The notes under the pieces: generated by a model
Databases searched by the model: none
Seen by the model: the letters and a program-made list of their open reading frames with translations, nothing else
What the model was told of the DNA's origin: nothing
Program-made: the position numbers and the translations under genes
In this document: piece by piece, positions 1 to 10,881 of the stretch
How positions within the stretch are numbered: the first letter of the stretch is position 1
Layout: the number at the start of each line of letters is the position of its first letter
NCBI RefSeq assembly: GCF_001039355.2
Contig: NW_019774970.1
Span: forward strand, 340,725-404,724
Direction: 5' to 3'
DNA from: Lingula anatina
Lineage: Eukaryota > Brachiopoda > Lingulata > Lingulida > Lingulidae
Length of the DNA stretch: 64,000 nt

Positions 1-888
1 CTTTATGCAATTTAGTAAGCTGATGCAGAGACGTTTAAATATAATTTTCATGGAAGCAAAATAAGTGTATGAGTTTAAAAACCCCGGTTACAAACATATT
101 TATTTTAATTTGCTTGGAAATTTCTATTGATTCCTATGTAAAATTGATAAAAAATTCATGTTCAAGCAGCCCTGGTTCAAAAACAAGCTCGGTGTGGTAC
201 ATATTAATTGTAAATTTCTTTGAGGTCTACCAAAATCTATAACATATCCACATAACATTAAAATCGCTAGGGCAGAATTTTTTATTTTTGCATTTTTCAG
301 CAAAATTAAGGGCATTTTGGCAAAATCCCCATATAACGCAATGTAATAAACGTAGCGTTTTTCCGGACGCCACCTCTCGATAACGAGCTGGAGTACCCCC
401 AATTTTTTTCATATTTTTACTCATATGGTTAGAAGATTTTGTCTTACAATTTTAATCAAAATCGCTAGAGCAGAAATATGAAATCTGAAATATGAGAGAG
501 CGTCCATAAGACCGAGCTACTTTTTAAGTGCAGTAATTTCCCAAGGAAAACACTCAAGCAGAGCAAACTTGTCCCAATATAGTAGTGGTCGGATATACTT
601 CCTTGACACTCAAAGTTTTGTTGTTCTGGCATCTTAGCATTGACCAGTGTGCTACGGGTAGGAGACGAAATTAGCATTTTATTAAGACGAGGCAATCAGA
701 CTGTGAGTCTGATCAAACAGTTCTCTTCTGTGGCAACATTTCAGCTGTTTTATCCTATACCGCTGAGAAGATATGATAAGGTTGTATGCGACTTCAGTAG
801 TGTAAAGGGCACATACATTTCATACGGCCATTCTGCTTCTGTTATGCGGAAGAAAAATAGATCAGGAATAAAGCGATGACTGGGGTAA
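1..888. other. Non-coding flank with a short dispersed repeat
   Basis: No gene is supported here; open frames are short and overlap on both strands. A short direct repeat (aaatcgctagRgcagaa) occurs at about 261 and 459, so part of this stretch is probably an old duplicated repeat. Confidence 0.5.
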
Positions 889-1707
889 CCCAGTGGGCAA
901 ATTATGTTGTTTTAACGTTGAAACAACGTTGAACCATGACGTTGATAATACGTTGGATATACATTGGATTTGAAATTTGGTTCAACGTCAGACAACAACA
1001 TTGTATGAACCCCAGTTGTTAGACAACATTCTTGCATGAAAAGACATTAAAATGACCTGAAATGTTTTTATTTTTGGTACACAATTATAACGTACACTGT
1101 AAAAACATCCAAGTGCCTGCTTTGTCTGATTATTTCAACGCATTTAGCTCCTAAACATGTTTTGCACCTAAGCATGGTGCACCCTTTTAGCCTGGATGTG
1201 TTTAGCAGTAGGACATGTTTGATGGCTAAATAGGTATATATCACCTCAACCTGTCTATCTATAACAGGGTCTACTTTACCAACTTAATTAACTTCACTCC
1301 ATCATATTTACAGCGACTTATTCATCCTAGTGTTAGCTGACCTTGCAAGGAAGTTTATTGGAATGTATTTCTGAATAAAAAATTAAGAACATTCACTAGT
1401 TCACTAAAGACATAAAACTGTCACTTTTACTTTAAAACACTTTTTTAAAATTGTTTTGATAAAGTTAGTTACAGTATTGATAAACAAAGTATCGCGTTTT
1501 CAATAATAATTAATCTTTTAAATTACAATCCATGTCTGCAAGTTTGTGTCAATGACCAAAATACAACGTTGAGTCAACGTCACATTATGACGGTGTTTTG
1601 ACGTGGCTGGATCAACGTTGATTTTATGTTGAATTTAGGTAGGTCAACAGCAATTCAACGTATCAACCTGTTTTCAACGTTGATTCAACATCACTATGCC
1701 TGCTGGG
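889..1707. mobile_element. MITE-like element with AACGTTGA-rich inverted ends
   Basis: The left end (starting cccagtgggcaaa at 889) and the inverted right end (tgcctgctggg, ending 1707) match over about 35 bp, both running into repeated AACGTTGA motifs. More copies of that motif lie just inside both ends (900-1000 and 1560-1690). The middle has no coding frame. This is the architecture of a non-autonomous DNA transposon of about 0.8 kb. I could not define a target-site duplication, so the superfamily is open. Confidence 0.7.
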
Positions 1708-2195
1708 AAGTCAAATCTGCAGCTCGTGCCACTCGGCCACATTTTTCAGATGGGGCCCAGGGTTAATAAACGTTGGTACCTATTTCCACCAAGTGAGACC
1801 AAACAAGAGCTGAGTTATGGACATATACATCGAGCATGTCCAAAATATGACCAGAGCCACATGATCAACATTACTCAAAACCAACCTCATGCTTCACATA
1901 GGCAACATAGACAGAAGAGATAAATTCATATAACTCCTACATCACCGTGGGGCTGGAGAAATCTGGGCCCGGTTGCACCAACAGGGCGTAAATTTACTCG
2001 TCTACGACTGTCGTAAACCGCAACGCCTGGCGTCCGTGCGCCAGGTTTACTCTCCCTGCTTACGCCCGTTGCACAAAGACAAAAACTGATGGTCGTAACA
2101 ACGCCCGTGTAACGCTCCGTTGCATCACTGGCAAACAATACGTGAATGAGGAGTTCTCAGCTGCAGTCATAATAGAATGATGACATAAATAAGGG

Positions 2196-2401
2196 CCCCT
2201 TTACACTGGACGGCGTCCTTTCTGCGTCCAGCAGTCCGGCCCCATTTGAGAGTTAAAATTTTTTAATATTTTACGTGCCGACAACTGGCTGATCATTGAG
2301 CATTCATTCTGATAAAAAATTAATGCTCGTGCCTCCTTATTAAGACCACAGCGATGCCAAATTTCATGGTCGCAGAAAGGACGCCGTCCAGTGTAAAGGG
2401 G
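2196..2401. mobile_element. 206-bp MITE with perfect 31-bp terminal inverted repeats
   Basis: Bases 2196-2226 and 2371-2401 are exact reverse complements (31 of 31). They begin cccctttacactggacggcg. The 144 bp between them have no coding potential. Perfect ends suggest a relatively recent insertion compared with surrounding repeats. Confidence 0.85.
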
Positions 2402-2766
2402 GTATAAACACAAAAAGAGCATTTCAGTGACGGAGAAATTCATGAGCTACATTATCCCATTTTGATTCAGAAATAAGAACGTTAAAATACTTCGCTGTTG
2501 CCTTGTATAAATGGCAATAAAATCGTAAATATATTCCGAATCAAAATAATGTTACAGTATGCTATTATAGTATGCTGTTGTAAATGGGAAAAACGCGTTG
2601 GAGGCAGTACGTATTTCTCTTAATGGATTTGCACACCTTCACATTTGTTATTGAAACTTTTGAGTCTGAAAATAATGCAAAAACGCTAGCATTGCTTTCT
2701 TTTTATAATTTTACAACAGTGCCGATAATTTCATGACCTTTTTATCTATGGTTACACCATGAGGTA

Positions 2767-3050
2767 TAATTTAATTCAATGGAGCTTATATCTTGGAGAT
2801 TGAGAAATACAAGAGACCAAATACATATTATATGAGCCTTAAAATGCTGATACTTTAAGCCTTCGTCTCTATGTTTATATATTATAGTAAAATATGAATG
2901 ATATAAAATATGAAGAAAAAATGACTATGGTTGGTTATGGTTTGTCAAAAATTGTGAAAGAATTAAAGAAACCGTACTGCTGAGAGCTAAGACGTACCTA
3001 CATGAGTGGTAAGATTTAAATGAACACATGCATATACATGTACATAGCTA
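2767..3050. repeat. Left arm of a diverged inverted repeat
   Basis: This segment is a diverged reverse complement of 3910-4182. Shared blocks include tctccaagat/atcttggaga, catattttac/gtaaaatatg and cttaccactcatg/catgagtggtaag. A further matching inverted block is at 3535-3568 (cagacggaagttttgtgtaag) and 3848-3882. Confidence 0.7.
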
Positions 3051-3098
3051 CACACAATCTATTTCATAATCACTTCATATCAGTCAGAACACCGACAG

Positions 3099-3530
3099 GA
3101 TGAGCCCACGCTCGGCTGTCACCTTGATTGGATAGTAAACGATTGTCGTATTTAATCGCTATATGATTTTAAAACCGGGTGCATAAATTTGAAAGCCACC
3201 TAGATGAACCTTAGACTACCACATTAAGGTAATACAATGCAAAAAAGCCCTATCAAAAGTGGTTAAAACATTCAAACCGAATGTCGTAAAGTCCCCATAT
3301 ACCCCCATAGAGACAATGAAATAGAGTACCCTAAAGTAAGAGTACTAGCAGTACAGTTTAAGGTTGTTCAGCCGAGCGTGGATGGGCCCGCAGTCGTCTT
3401 AAATTTGTTCTTGGGTATGATACTCCGAAATGCGACCTGACACACACCTTGAAAACGGGTAGTGTGGTCCGATATACCGGTTAATTCAGGATCCTTAGGT
3501 GCCGAGGTTGGTAGTTGGTTAGGCCTGGCT
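3099..3530. repeat. Dispersed repeat family, copy 1
   Basis: This copy is nearly identical to 5486-5895 over about 400 bp, and its last 100 bp recur at 14387-14485. Its first half is bounded by inverted cacgctcggctg (3108-3119, 3369-3380), so a small foldback MITE may be fused to the second half. On the minus strand the last 100 bp keep one reading frame open in all three copies (SAPKDPELTG...TRFQGV); see findings. Confidence 0.75.
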
Positions 3531-3847
3531 ATACAGACGGAAGTTTTGTGTAAGAAACAAACAAACAACAACCCACATTTTTTACGTTAACTACGATAAT
3601 TGTCATCAAACTCTCTCTGTGCCAGCCTAGCCATAGTGGAAAACGAGCTACGACCAACTTACACCACCTAGCTGGCAGGCGTAAATTTACGACTAAGTTA
3701 TGACCGACGTAAGCACTATTCTAGTTTGGTGCAACTGGCTTTACTCGGGCGTAGTGTTTTGCGCCCGGTTTACGCCTGCGCAACTGCTACGCCTCACTTA
3801 CGACCGGTTGATGCAATCGGGCCCTAACGTAGATTATGTAGTTTGTT

Positions 3848-4182
3848 ATTTGTTTGTTTCTTACACAAAACTTCCGTCTGCATAGCTTGGTTTTTAAAAA
3901 AACTAATTATATATATATATATATGTGCATGTGTTCAATTTAAATCTTACCACTCATGTCTACGCGCCTTGGCTATCAGCAGTACGGTTTCTTTAATTCT
4001 TTTCACAATTTTTGAAAAACCATAACTAACCATAGTCATTTTTTATTCACATTTTATATCATTCATATTTTACTGTATATAAATATAGAGACAAAAGCTT
4101 AAAATATCAACATTTTAGTGCTCATATAATATGTCTCTTGTATTTCTCAATCTCCAAGATGTAAGATCGATTGAATTAAATG
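3848..4182. repeat. Right arm of the inverted repeat
   Basis: This is the reverse complement of 2767-3050 plus 3535-3568. The left arm is split by insertion of the 3099-3530 repeat, which is absent from this arm, so that repeat inserted after the inverted duplication formed. Confidence 0.7.
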
Positions 4183-4607
4183 ATACTGTAAGTATTGCGA
4201 TAGATGTGCGGACCAGCACAATGGAAGTCTAGGGAGCGGCCGATGCCCTTTTGTTCGCTAACCTGGGGCTTGGTGCGTCTACTGACGTCAAGGGTGGCCA
4301 GATCCCCTTGATGAGCGAAACCAATATTTTATTGGTCACTAAAATTCCTTTGTTTTTAGTCTCATCCGCTGATTTCGCATTTTTGGTCTTTAACGTAGAG
4401 CAGTATACAGTTGTAAATTTATCATCGAAGAAGAACGGAGGAAAATTTGAGTAAACGAGCCAGCGAAACAGAATAGAAAGTAAGCACAGTAAATAATTAC
4501 TACTTTATAGTTTAAAGTAAGTTTCAAGTTTACTATAGTGGTTTGTAAAAGTTGCTTTACGTACGTTAAAACGTCTAGCTCCAGTTAATGCCGTTAAGCG
4601 CTACCGA
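4183..4607. other. Unassigned stretch before the gap
   Basis: One 67-codon plus frame (4251-4454) is present, but I see no domain, splice sites or repeat copy to support it as a gene. Confidence 0.3.
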
Positions 4608-5485
4608 NNNNNNNNNNNNNNNNNNNNNNNNNNNNNNNNNNNNNNNNNNNNNNNNNNNNNNNNNNNNNNNNNNNNNNNNNNNNNNNNNNNNNNNNNNNNN
4701 NNNNNNNNNNNNNNNNNNNNNNNNNNNNNNNNNNNNNNNNNNNNNNNNNNNNNNNNNNNNNNNNNNNNNNNNNNNNNNNNNNNNNNNNNNNNNNNNNNNN
4801 NNNNNNNNNNNNNNNNNNNNNNNNNNNNNNNNNNNNNNNNNNNNNNNNNNNNNNNNNNNNNNNNNNNNNNNNNNNNNNNNNNNNNNNNNNNNNNNNNNNN
4901 NNNNNNNNNNNNNNNNNNNNNNNNNNNNNNNNNNNNNNNNNNNNNNNNNNNNNNNNNNNNNNNNNNNNNNNNNNNNNNNNNNNNNNNNNNNNNNNNNNNN
5001 NNNNNNNNNNNNNNNNNNNNNNNNNNNNNNNNNNNNNNNNNNNNNNNNNNNNNNNNNNNNNNNNNNNNNNNNNNNNNNNNNNNNNNNNNNNNNNNNNNNN
5101 NNNNNNNNNNNNNNNNNNNNNNNNNNNNNNNNNNNNNNNNNNNNNNNNNNNNNNNNNNNNNNNNNNNNNNNNNNNNNNNNNNNNNNNNNNNNNNNNNNNN
5201 NNNNNNNNNNNNNNNNNNNNNNNNNNNNNNNNNNNNNNNNNNNNNNNNNNNNNNNNNNNNNNNNNNNNNNNNNNNNNNNNNNNNNNNNNNNNNNNNNNNN
5301 NNNNNNNNNNNNNNNNNNNNNNNNNNNNNNNNNNNNNNNNNNNNNNNNNNNNNNNNNNNNNNNNNNNNNNNNNNNNNNNNNNNNNNNNNNNNNNNNNNNN
5401 NNNNNNNNNNNNNNNNNNNNNNNNNNNNNNNNNNNNNNNNNNNNNNNNNNNNNNNNNNNNNNNNNNNNNNNNNNNNNNNNNNNNN
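4608..5485. other. Assembly gap (878 Ns)
   Basis: This is a run of N. The sequence right of the gap (5486) begins inside the repeat that also occurs at 3113, so the gap probably reflects collapse or failure of assembly in duplicated repeat DNA. Confidence 0.99.
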
Positions 5486-5895
5486 GCTGTCACCTTGATT
5501 GGATAGTAAACGATTGTCGTAAAATCGCTATATGATTTTAAAACCGGGTGCATAAATTTGAAAGCCACCTAGATGAACCTTAGACTGCCACATTAATCTA
5601 ATACAATGCAAAAAAGCCCTATCAAAAGTGGTTAAAACATTCAAACCGAATGTCATAAAGTCCCCATATATCCCCATAGAGACAATAAAATAGAGTACTC
5701 TAAAGTTAGAGTACAGTTTAAGGTTGATCAGCCGAGCGTGGATGAGCCCGCAGTCGTGCTACAAAATTTGTTCTGGGGTATGATACTCCGAAATGCGATC
5801 TGACACACACCTTGAAAACGGGTAGCGTGGTCCGATGATATACCGGTTAATTCAGGATCCTTAGGTGCCGAGTCTGGTAGTTGGGAAGGCCTGTA
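5486..5895. repeat. Dispersed repeat family, copy 2
   Basis: This is collinear with 3113-3530 with scattered substitutions and small indels, including an in-frame 3-bp insertion in the conserved minus-strand frame. Its left end is lost in the gap. Confidence 0.8.
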
Positions 5896-5909
5896 AATGA
5901 ATAAAAAAA

Positions 5910-6130
5910 TTACACGGAATTACAATTTCAATGAGATTCGGAAGCTGCATTATTCTATTTCGATTTAGAAATGAAGACATCTTTCTTTGTTGTTGCGTGG
6001 AATATATCGCAATAAAATCAAGACCATTATTTTTTTTAACGTCTTCTGAATCAAAATAACATTACAGTATTACATGTATTATTTGAAAAGCAAATGGTCT
6101 AATATATACAGGTATAAGCATCTGTAAAGG
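5910..6130. repeat. Diverged copy of 2430-2590
   Basis: Shared blocks are gattcagaaat/gatttagaaat, ggcaataaaatc/cgcaataaaatc, and gaatcaaaataa followed by tgttacagtat or cattacagtat. It is a direct but reordered duplicate, showing that the 2-6 kb region was built by repeated local duplication. Confidence 0.55.
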
Positions 6131-6249
6131 GAATAATTATTTGTGCCTTTATTCCGTGTACCGTTCTAAGATGACATTCAAAATTTGATGTTAGAACTAC
6201 AACATGAGTGTTATAATTACAGGGCTGATAAATTATTGGAAGGTGAATA

Positions 6250-6335
6250 TGGTGAGTGGCCTAATCCCCCAGTCGACTGGGTAGACACGCCCCCTTTGAG
6301 TGTTTATGTAAATAAACTGTCTCTCGGAACAAAGT
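6250..6335. repeat. Dispersed repeat, inverted copy at 49200-49293
   Basis: The segment with gtggcctaatcccc, ctgggtagacacgcccc and gtttatgtaaataaac is the diverged reverse complement of 49200-49293. It is probably a fragment of a MITE family. Confidence 0.6.
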
Positions 6336-6559
6336 GTAAGTTTGGTCATCAGCTTGGCACGTGCAGCTGCTGATTTAGTGTCGCTAGCCAACTTTAGGAA
6401 GTTTGGCTGATGCGTTATTTCATTTACCTTAACAAGTGTCTCGTTGTCAACAATTAAACAGGGTATTATTTGTTTGAGCATGGCCTACATTTCACAATGT
6501 TTCCTTTTATTTAAAAAAATAATAATGCGTACAGTGCTTATAAAAATAATTAGAATAAG

Positions 6560-7000
6560 AAAGAGGAAAGAAACGTGACAGAAAAGCGAACGACTTCTCT
6601 TACGAGCTGTTTGCGTACAAATTCTGCGCAGAATCCCACGTCCCACGCAAGTCCTTCTTACGCAATTTCGAGTTCCCAGACAGCCCGTAAGCACGTACAG
6701 AGGATGTTGGACACGTCCAAAAGATTCTACGAAGAGCCTGCGAACAGCGAAGCCGCAAGCGTAACTTGCTCCCCTCGCACAGAGTTGGCAAGAGAGACGC
6801 GCGTTCTGCAAGAGGCACGTCGCAAGCAATGAAGGAGCAAGTGCTCTTTGCGTGTTGAGTAAGGCGCTCGCACTCACAACTTACGAACAAAGTCGAGAAC
6901 ACACCGGGAATGCGTCGCACGTGCGTCACCCCCACGCCTGGTGTATAAAAGGCGTGCTCACGACGCACGCTTGTGTCTTTACAATGAACGTCGACCGTGT
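6560..7000 (+). repeat. GC-rich repeat with a TATA box, copy 1
   Basis: This resembles 50880-51240: shared blocks include tgtttgcgt, cagcccgtaagcac, aatgaaggagcaagtg, ttgcgtgtt and (a/t)(g/c)gtataaaag. TATAAAAG lies at 6944-6951, after a GC-rich stretch with a CACGTG E-box (6919). Overlapping open frames on both strands are composition artefacts. It may be the promoter part (for example an LTR or 5' region) of a mobile element. Confidence 0.5.
6944..6951 (+). promoter_or_regulatory. TATA box in a repeated promoter-like module
   Basis: TATAAAAG is followed by g(g/a)cgtgct at this site and at 51201-51208. The motif and its flanks are conserved between the two copies although other parts diverged. 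Confidence 0.4.
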
Positions 7001-7262
7001 AACGTGTACAACAATTTTCAAAATTTTCACATTTTTGCTCAATTTAGTTTCTAATATGCCTCCAAAAGTCAAGAGAAAGAAGCTTAAATAGTAGAAAATG
7101 GGAGTATGCAGAAGAAAGAAAAGGAGAACAGGAAGCAAAACTGACGTACGCCGTCAGTACGTCACCACAAACGTGTGAGGCAAGTGTGAAGCAAAACTGA
7201 CGCAAAAGGTCCCTACTTTCGCCGTGCGTAAGTAGTAAGTGTGTGCCACGTACACAGGAAGC

Positions 7263-7480
7263 AAGACGAACTGAAGAAATGAGTACAATTTCCACCGCCT
7301 ATGCTCCTTGCAATTAGCGTCCCTGCTTGAAAGGACATCTCACGTGGCCCCTGAGACTCGCAAGGCAGACTTTCCTCTACCTCTACGACCTCCACGGCCT
7401 CCGCTACACCCCAAAATCGCAGGGGACGTACGTTCCTGAAATTCGTGCGTCCGGTTGTGAATGAGGCTTTGTAGCAAGTA
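7263..7480. repeat. Direct copy of the 7582-7783 repeat
   Basis: The segment from gaagaaatgagtacaattt through ctctacctctacgacctcc to gtgcgtccggttgtga is about 90% identical by eye to 7582-7783, in direct orientation, starting about 320 bp earlier. It lacks the left inverted end. Confidence 0.75.
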
Positions 7481-7500
7481 AAGGCCCTGTCAAATCTAAA

Positions 7501-7783
7501 GCCTCGGTCACAACCGGCCGTACGGGCTCTTAGGGGCTGTTTGCATCCAAATTTTGCGCAGAATCTCACGTTGCACGCAAGACAAACTCAAGAAATGAGT
7601 ACAATTTCCACGGCCATCGCTCCCCGCAATTAGCCTCCCTGCTTGAAAGGAAATCTCGTGTGACCCTTGCGACTCGCGAGGCAGACTTCCCTCTACCTCT
7701 ACGACCTCCACGGCCTCCGCAACACCCAAAAATCGCAGGGGGCGTACGATCTTGAAATTCGTGCGTCCGGTTGTGACCGAGGC
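7501..7783. mobile_element. 283-bp MITE with GCCTCGGTCACAACCGG ends
   Basis: Bases 7501-7517 and 7767-7783 are perfect 17-bp inverted repeats. The left end plus about 60 bp recurs at 50851 (gcctcggtctcaaccgg), joined there to the TATA-bearing repeat. The truncated copy at 7263-7480 keeps only the right end. Confidence 0.8.
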
Positions 7784-8476
7784 TTAACGTAAAAGAGATA
7801 GGTATGAGCGTCACATGTGAAATCGTTCATAAGCACAACGTTGGTTGTAAGCAACACCCTTTTTCTAGAATATGAGAATTTATAATGTTTAAACGGCGTA
7901 GAAATAGTGTATTGGAAGCGTATTTACACCGTATAATGTGTATATAAATACCGTGTGAGTAATAAAAGTGATTCATCGTAAGGGTAACGTATGTGCACCG
8001 CATATCAGCGTATGAGAAACGTATGAGTACGCATATGAGCATTTGATTAGCACACATATTAGCGTTTCGTAAGCGTATATGAACGTTTGTTGAATGCACA
8101 AATTATAGCGCATGAATACTGTATGGGTAGCGTGCTTCTGTTTGTTGAAGATTTTGTGCAAACTGAATCAAACCCTACTAGAAAATATCAATGCCAATGG
8201 GGCGGTTGTGAAGTGACCATTGAACATTTTTTTTTTTTTTTTTACCAGAGACGCTTTCTGCAAAGTCCAACATACGCAGAGTATATGTTAAGATACGGCA
8301 AACTACCTTAACATAATTTTATTAATCGTTAAACGCACGTCTCATACGCTACTAGATCGTCAGTGTTGCGTTCCATATACGCTATTGAGCTTTTTCATCT
8401 TTTACGGAAATGGAAATTGCATTGTGGGAAAGTGAGTCCTTGCTATGACAAAACACTTACAGCTGTGCTGAAACCC
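7784..8476. other. Degenerate gcgtatgag-type repeats, then unique sequence
   Basis: From 7960 to 8120 short motifs (gcgtatgag, gcatatgag, gcgtatatgaacg) recur irregularly on one strand, resembling an old minisatellite. A T17 tract is at 8228. No gene is supported. Confidence 0.35.
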
Positions 8477-8684
8477 ATGGCTGGGTTTACGTGCTTTTTG
8501 CCCCGCTGCTATAATAACAGTAAGCGAGATCGACACATAAGTTTTAATAAGTTCCCAACAAACCCGTTAGAATGAAAAATGTGACAGAAAGAAAGAAAAA
8601 TTTAGTAGGTTTGGTTTAAAAGCAAGGCACCGCGTTTGCGCTGAACATTTCGAAGGCGGGAAGAAAACCTATAATATTAGGTGA
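8477..8684 (+). pseudogene. Frameshifted THAP zinc-finger domain remnant
   Basis: THAP domains are C2CH zinc fingers that bind DNA and occur in P-element-like transposases and THAP proteins. From the Met at 8477 the frame reads MAGFTCFLPRCYNNSKRD, then FNKFP, matching the THAP start (C-x4-C here, then a basic stretch and F.kFP). The frame stops at 8573-8575. Shifting the frame gives KFSRFGLKARHRVCAEHFEG (8607-8657), which supplies the last C-x2-H ligands and the HF pair, before a stop at 8682. A single frameshift therefore breaks the domain. No transposase core is seen downstream, so this is a fragment of a THAP-type transposon or gene. Confidence 0.65.
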
Positions 8685-10024
8685 TCAACGGTTCTTAAAT
8701 AAAAAAAAAATCAAAAATGCTTATAGTTAATCAAGGGATCCAACGAAGTATTGGCAAATAGAACTCAGGGGTAAACAATGCGCGAAAAAAAAACTTATAA
8801 AGATCTGAAGAAAAAGATGAAGAATAGGGGCCTAAAAAGAAAGAAAAGACTTTAAGCATGAGATTATGGAAAAAGAAACTGTTAAGTTTTACACGGGGTT
8901 TCTACTTACAAAGAATTCAGGAACTTTCACGACTTCTTGTATAACAAAAAAGATAGGGTTTGAAAAGTTTTGTATGTAATATCCTTTTTTTGTGTGTTTT
9001 ATTGATAAGTGATAATTTTAAATGTAGTATCACAGGTTTTAGTCTCTCCTAACCCTAAGTAGGGTGGGTTTTATTTTTTAAAACGTGAGCCATTAATAAA
9101 ATTATTATTATTATGTATCCATTCCCATATTACTGATGTGTACAAATGGGGCTCACATTATCAAGATCAACAGAGACATAAGAAGAAGAGAGTACATCGG
9201 CTCTTGTTGAACGCGTTATCAGCAAATTAAAAAAAAGTTATTTATTTCTGAGCTCAATGACAAGTGAATTGGAAAATTTAATGGACATATATTAATATTT
9301 ATAAAATGCAGAAAAGCCTTTCTGTAAACTACACGTGCATAATACATGTATGGTAAAGACAAAATGGATAATAAAAATAATCTAACAACGTATTCGTAAA
9401 GTAATACAAATAAGCTTAGTATTAAAATACGGATTTTTAAATACGTTCACCAGTATGAAATGTATGGAAAACACTTTATTTCAATGATTTTATTGTCTAT
9501 GATTGAAAATGATGAAAATACGCATGAAAACATTTGAAAATAATTATTTGGCCTCTTGCTATTCTTTTGTTCTAATCTAACGGTTTTGTTTCAGTTTGAC
9601 AAATTTTTCATACTTGTCAGACCGAAAATCTGACATTTTTTACCTGTCGTAAATTATGTACATATACTAGTGTAAGGCACGGTAAACTGTGTAATTATCG
9701 TCTGGGAAGGAGTCGAAAATTTTTGTTTCACCTATTTAACACACAATATTAGAAGGTTTTAATTATAGAGGAAAGGTCGTAGTTGTGGCCGCCCCCCGTA
9801 CCGAACAATTGAACAAGTAACATCTGATGCCTTATCATGTACCAAATGATTTAATCAGTCACCGAAGAACAATCTGCGTTTCAGTTTTACCTGTAAACAC
9901 AGTGGGTACGAGTCAAACAATGCAGGGAATCTTTTCATTTTATTATTTCAAAAATCTCTTAAGACATCCTTCAAAAAAGACATAAAAATCGTGATAAATT
10001 GATACTGCCGGTGTGAAGGGAATG
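8685..10024. other. AT-rich non-coding stretch
   Basis: No open frame above background, no inverted ends and no splice-bounded exon were seen. An A tract follows the THAP relic at 8700. Confidence 0.5.
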
Positions 10025-10225
10025 GATGTCCGCCGTAACGCATGTCCGTAGGACATGTATTCCTAGGAATACCTAGTCCTGGGAATGTATGTCCTAGCTC
10101 TTCCATTCCTAGGAACACATGTCCTAGGACATAATTTCCTGGGATTTAACGACCAGAGGACACCCATTACTTAGTGTTCTAAGTCCTGCAGACAGGTATC
10201 GATGTCCTAGTAGGACATATTTGCC
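10025..10225. repeat. Cluster of overlapping CCTAGG palindromes
   Basis: Over 200 bp, variants of atgtcct/aggacat and ttcctaggaa recur in both orientations: CCTAGG is at about 10072, 10112 and 10130, and atgtcctaggacat is a perfect 14-bp palindrome. The block can fold into several competing hairpins. Confidence 0.7.
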
Positions 10226-10445
10226 CAGCTAGACTAGTAACAGATGTACTCGTACATTTTCATCTGAATGATGTGATAATTTTAGAAGATTTAAACGTGA
10301 TGTTGAAGAATGTTATTACGCTTATTATAATCATTTGTATACATGTACCCCTATACACACTTTATTCGGCTCAATTAAGATATATATTATATATTAAGAT
10401 ATTTTACATTAACGAAAAATGGACTACAAATGAATATTAGATTTA

Positions 10446-10448
<3 letters not shown>

Positions 10449-10506
<58 letters not shown>
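10449..10506. repeat. (TA)n microsatellite
   Basis: About 58 bp of pure TA dinucleotide repeat. Confidence 0.98.
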
Positions 10507-10510
<4 letters not shown>

Positions 10511-10881
10511 CCGATTAAACTGAAAAATATGAGACTCGCGCCATTCACTGCACCTTGTGAAATATCGCGGCCTCTGCACGTACATTACATTATTTTAATG
10601 CCTCAATTATTGTTAATCGGCCATTCACATACAACTGTATGTCTGGGGTACACAGCTTTAGATTTTGGCTCGTGCCCATTTCTAACCAATATATATGTTT
10701 TTGGCCCTTATACACATTACATTATACGTTTAACGGGGTGTTTTTCGGTGAAATATGAGTGTGTGAAATAATACACAGCCACCCTCTCGCGATATCCTCA
10801 ATTACAAGTACGTGTTGAACACTTCTCAATGACGTTCGAGCTGTTCTGGTACTGGTATACATATCGTTCGGGTGACAGTTA

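Larger units (their letters stand above)
1965..3824. mobile_element. Composite region bounded by GGGCCC inverted ends
   Basis: The left end starts gggcccggttgcaccaac at 1965 and the right end at 3806-3824 is its near-perfect inverse. Both ends have an internal gtaaatttac palindrome (1988 and 3682) and hairpins rich in ttacg/cgtaa. The interior contains other repeats (2196-2401, 2767-3050, 3099-3530). This is either one composite element or two separate MITEs of one family facing each other. No transposase frame remains. Confidence 0.45.

Noticed and set aside
4588-5568. Frames of 315 and 324 codons
   Set aside because: They consist almost entirely of Ns from the assembly gap.
6485-6968. Overlapping long frames of 122-130 codons on the minus strand and 85 on the plus strand
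   Set aside because: They overlap on both strands in GC-richer repeat DNA that recurs at 51 kb, where the frames are not conserved. Composition artefact.
7827-8161. Minus-strand frames of 62-90 codons with repeated CANQMLICVLI-like phrases
   Set aside because: The repetition comes from the degenerate gcgtatgag minisatellite, not from protein repeats.
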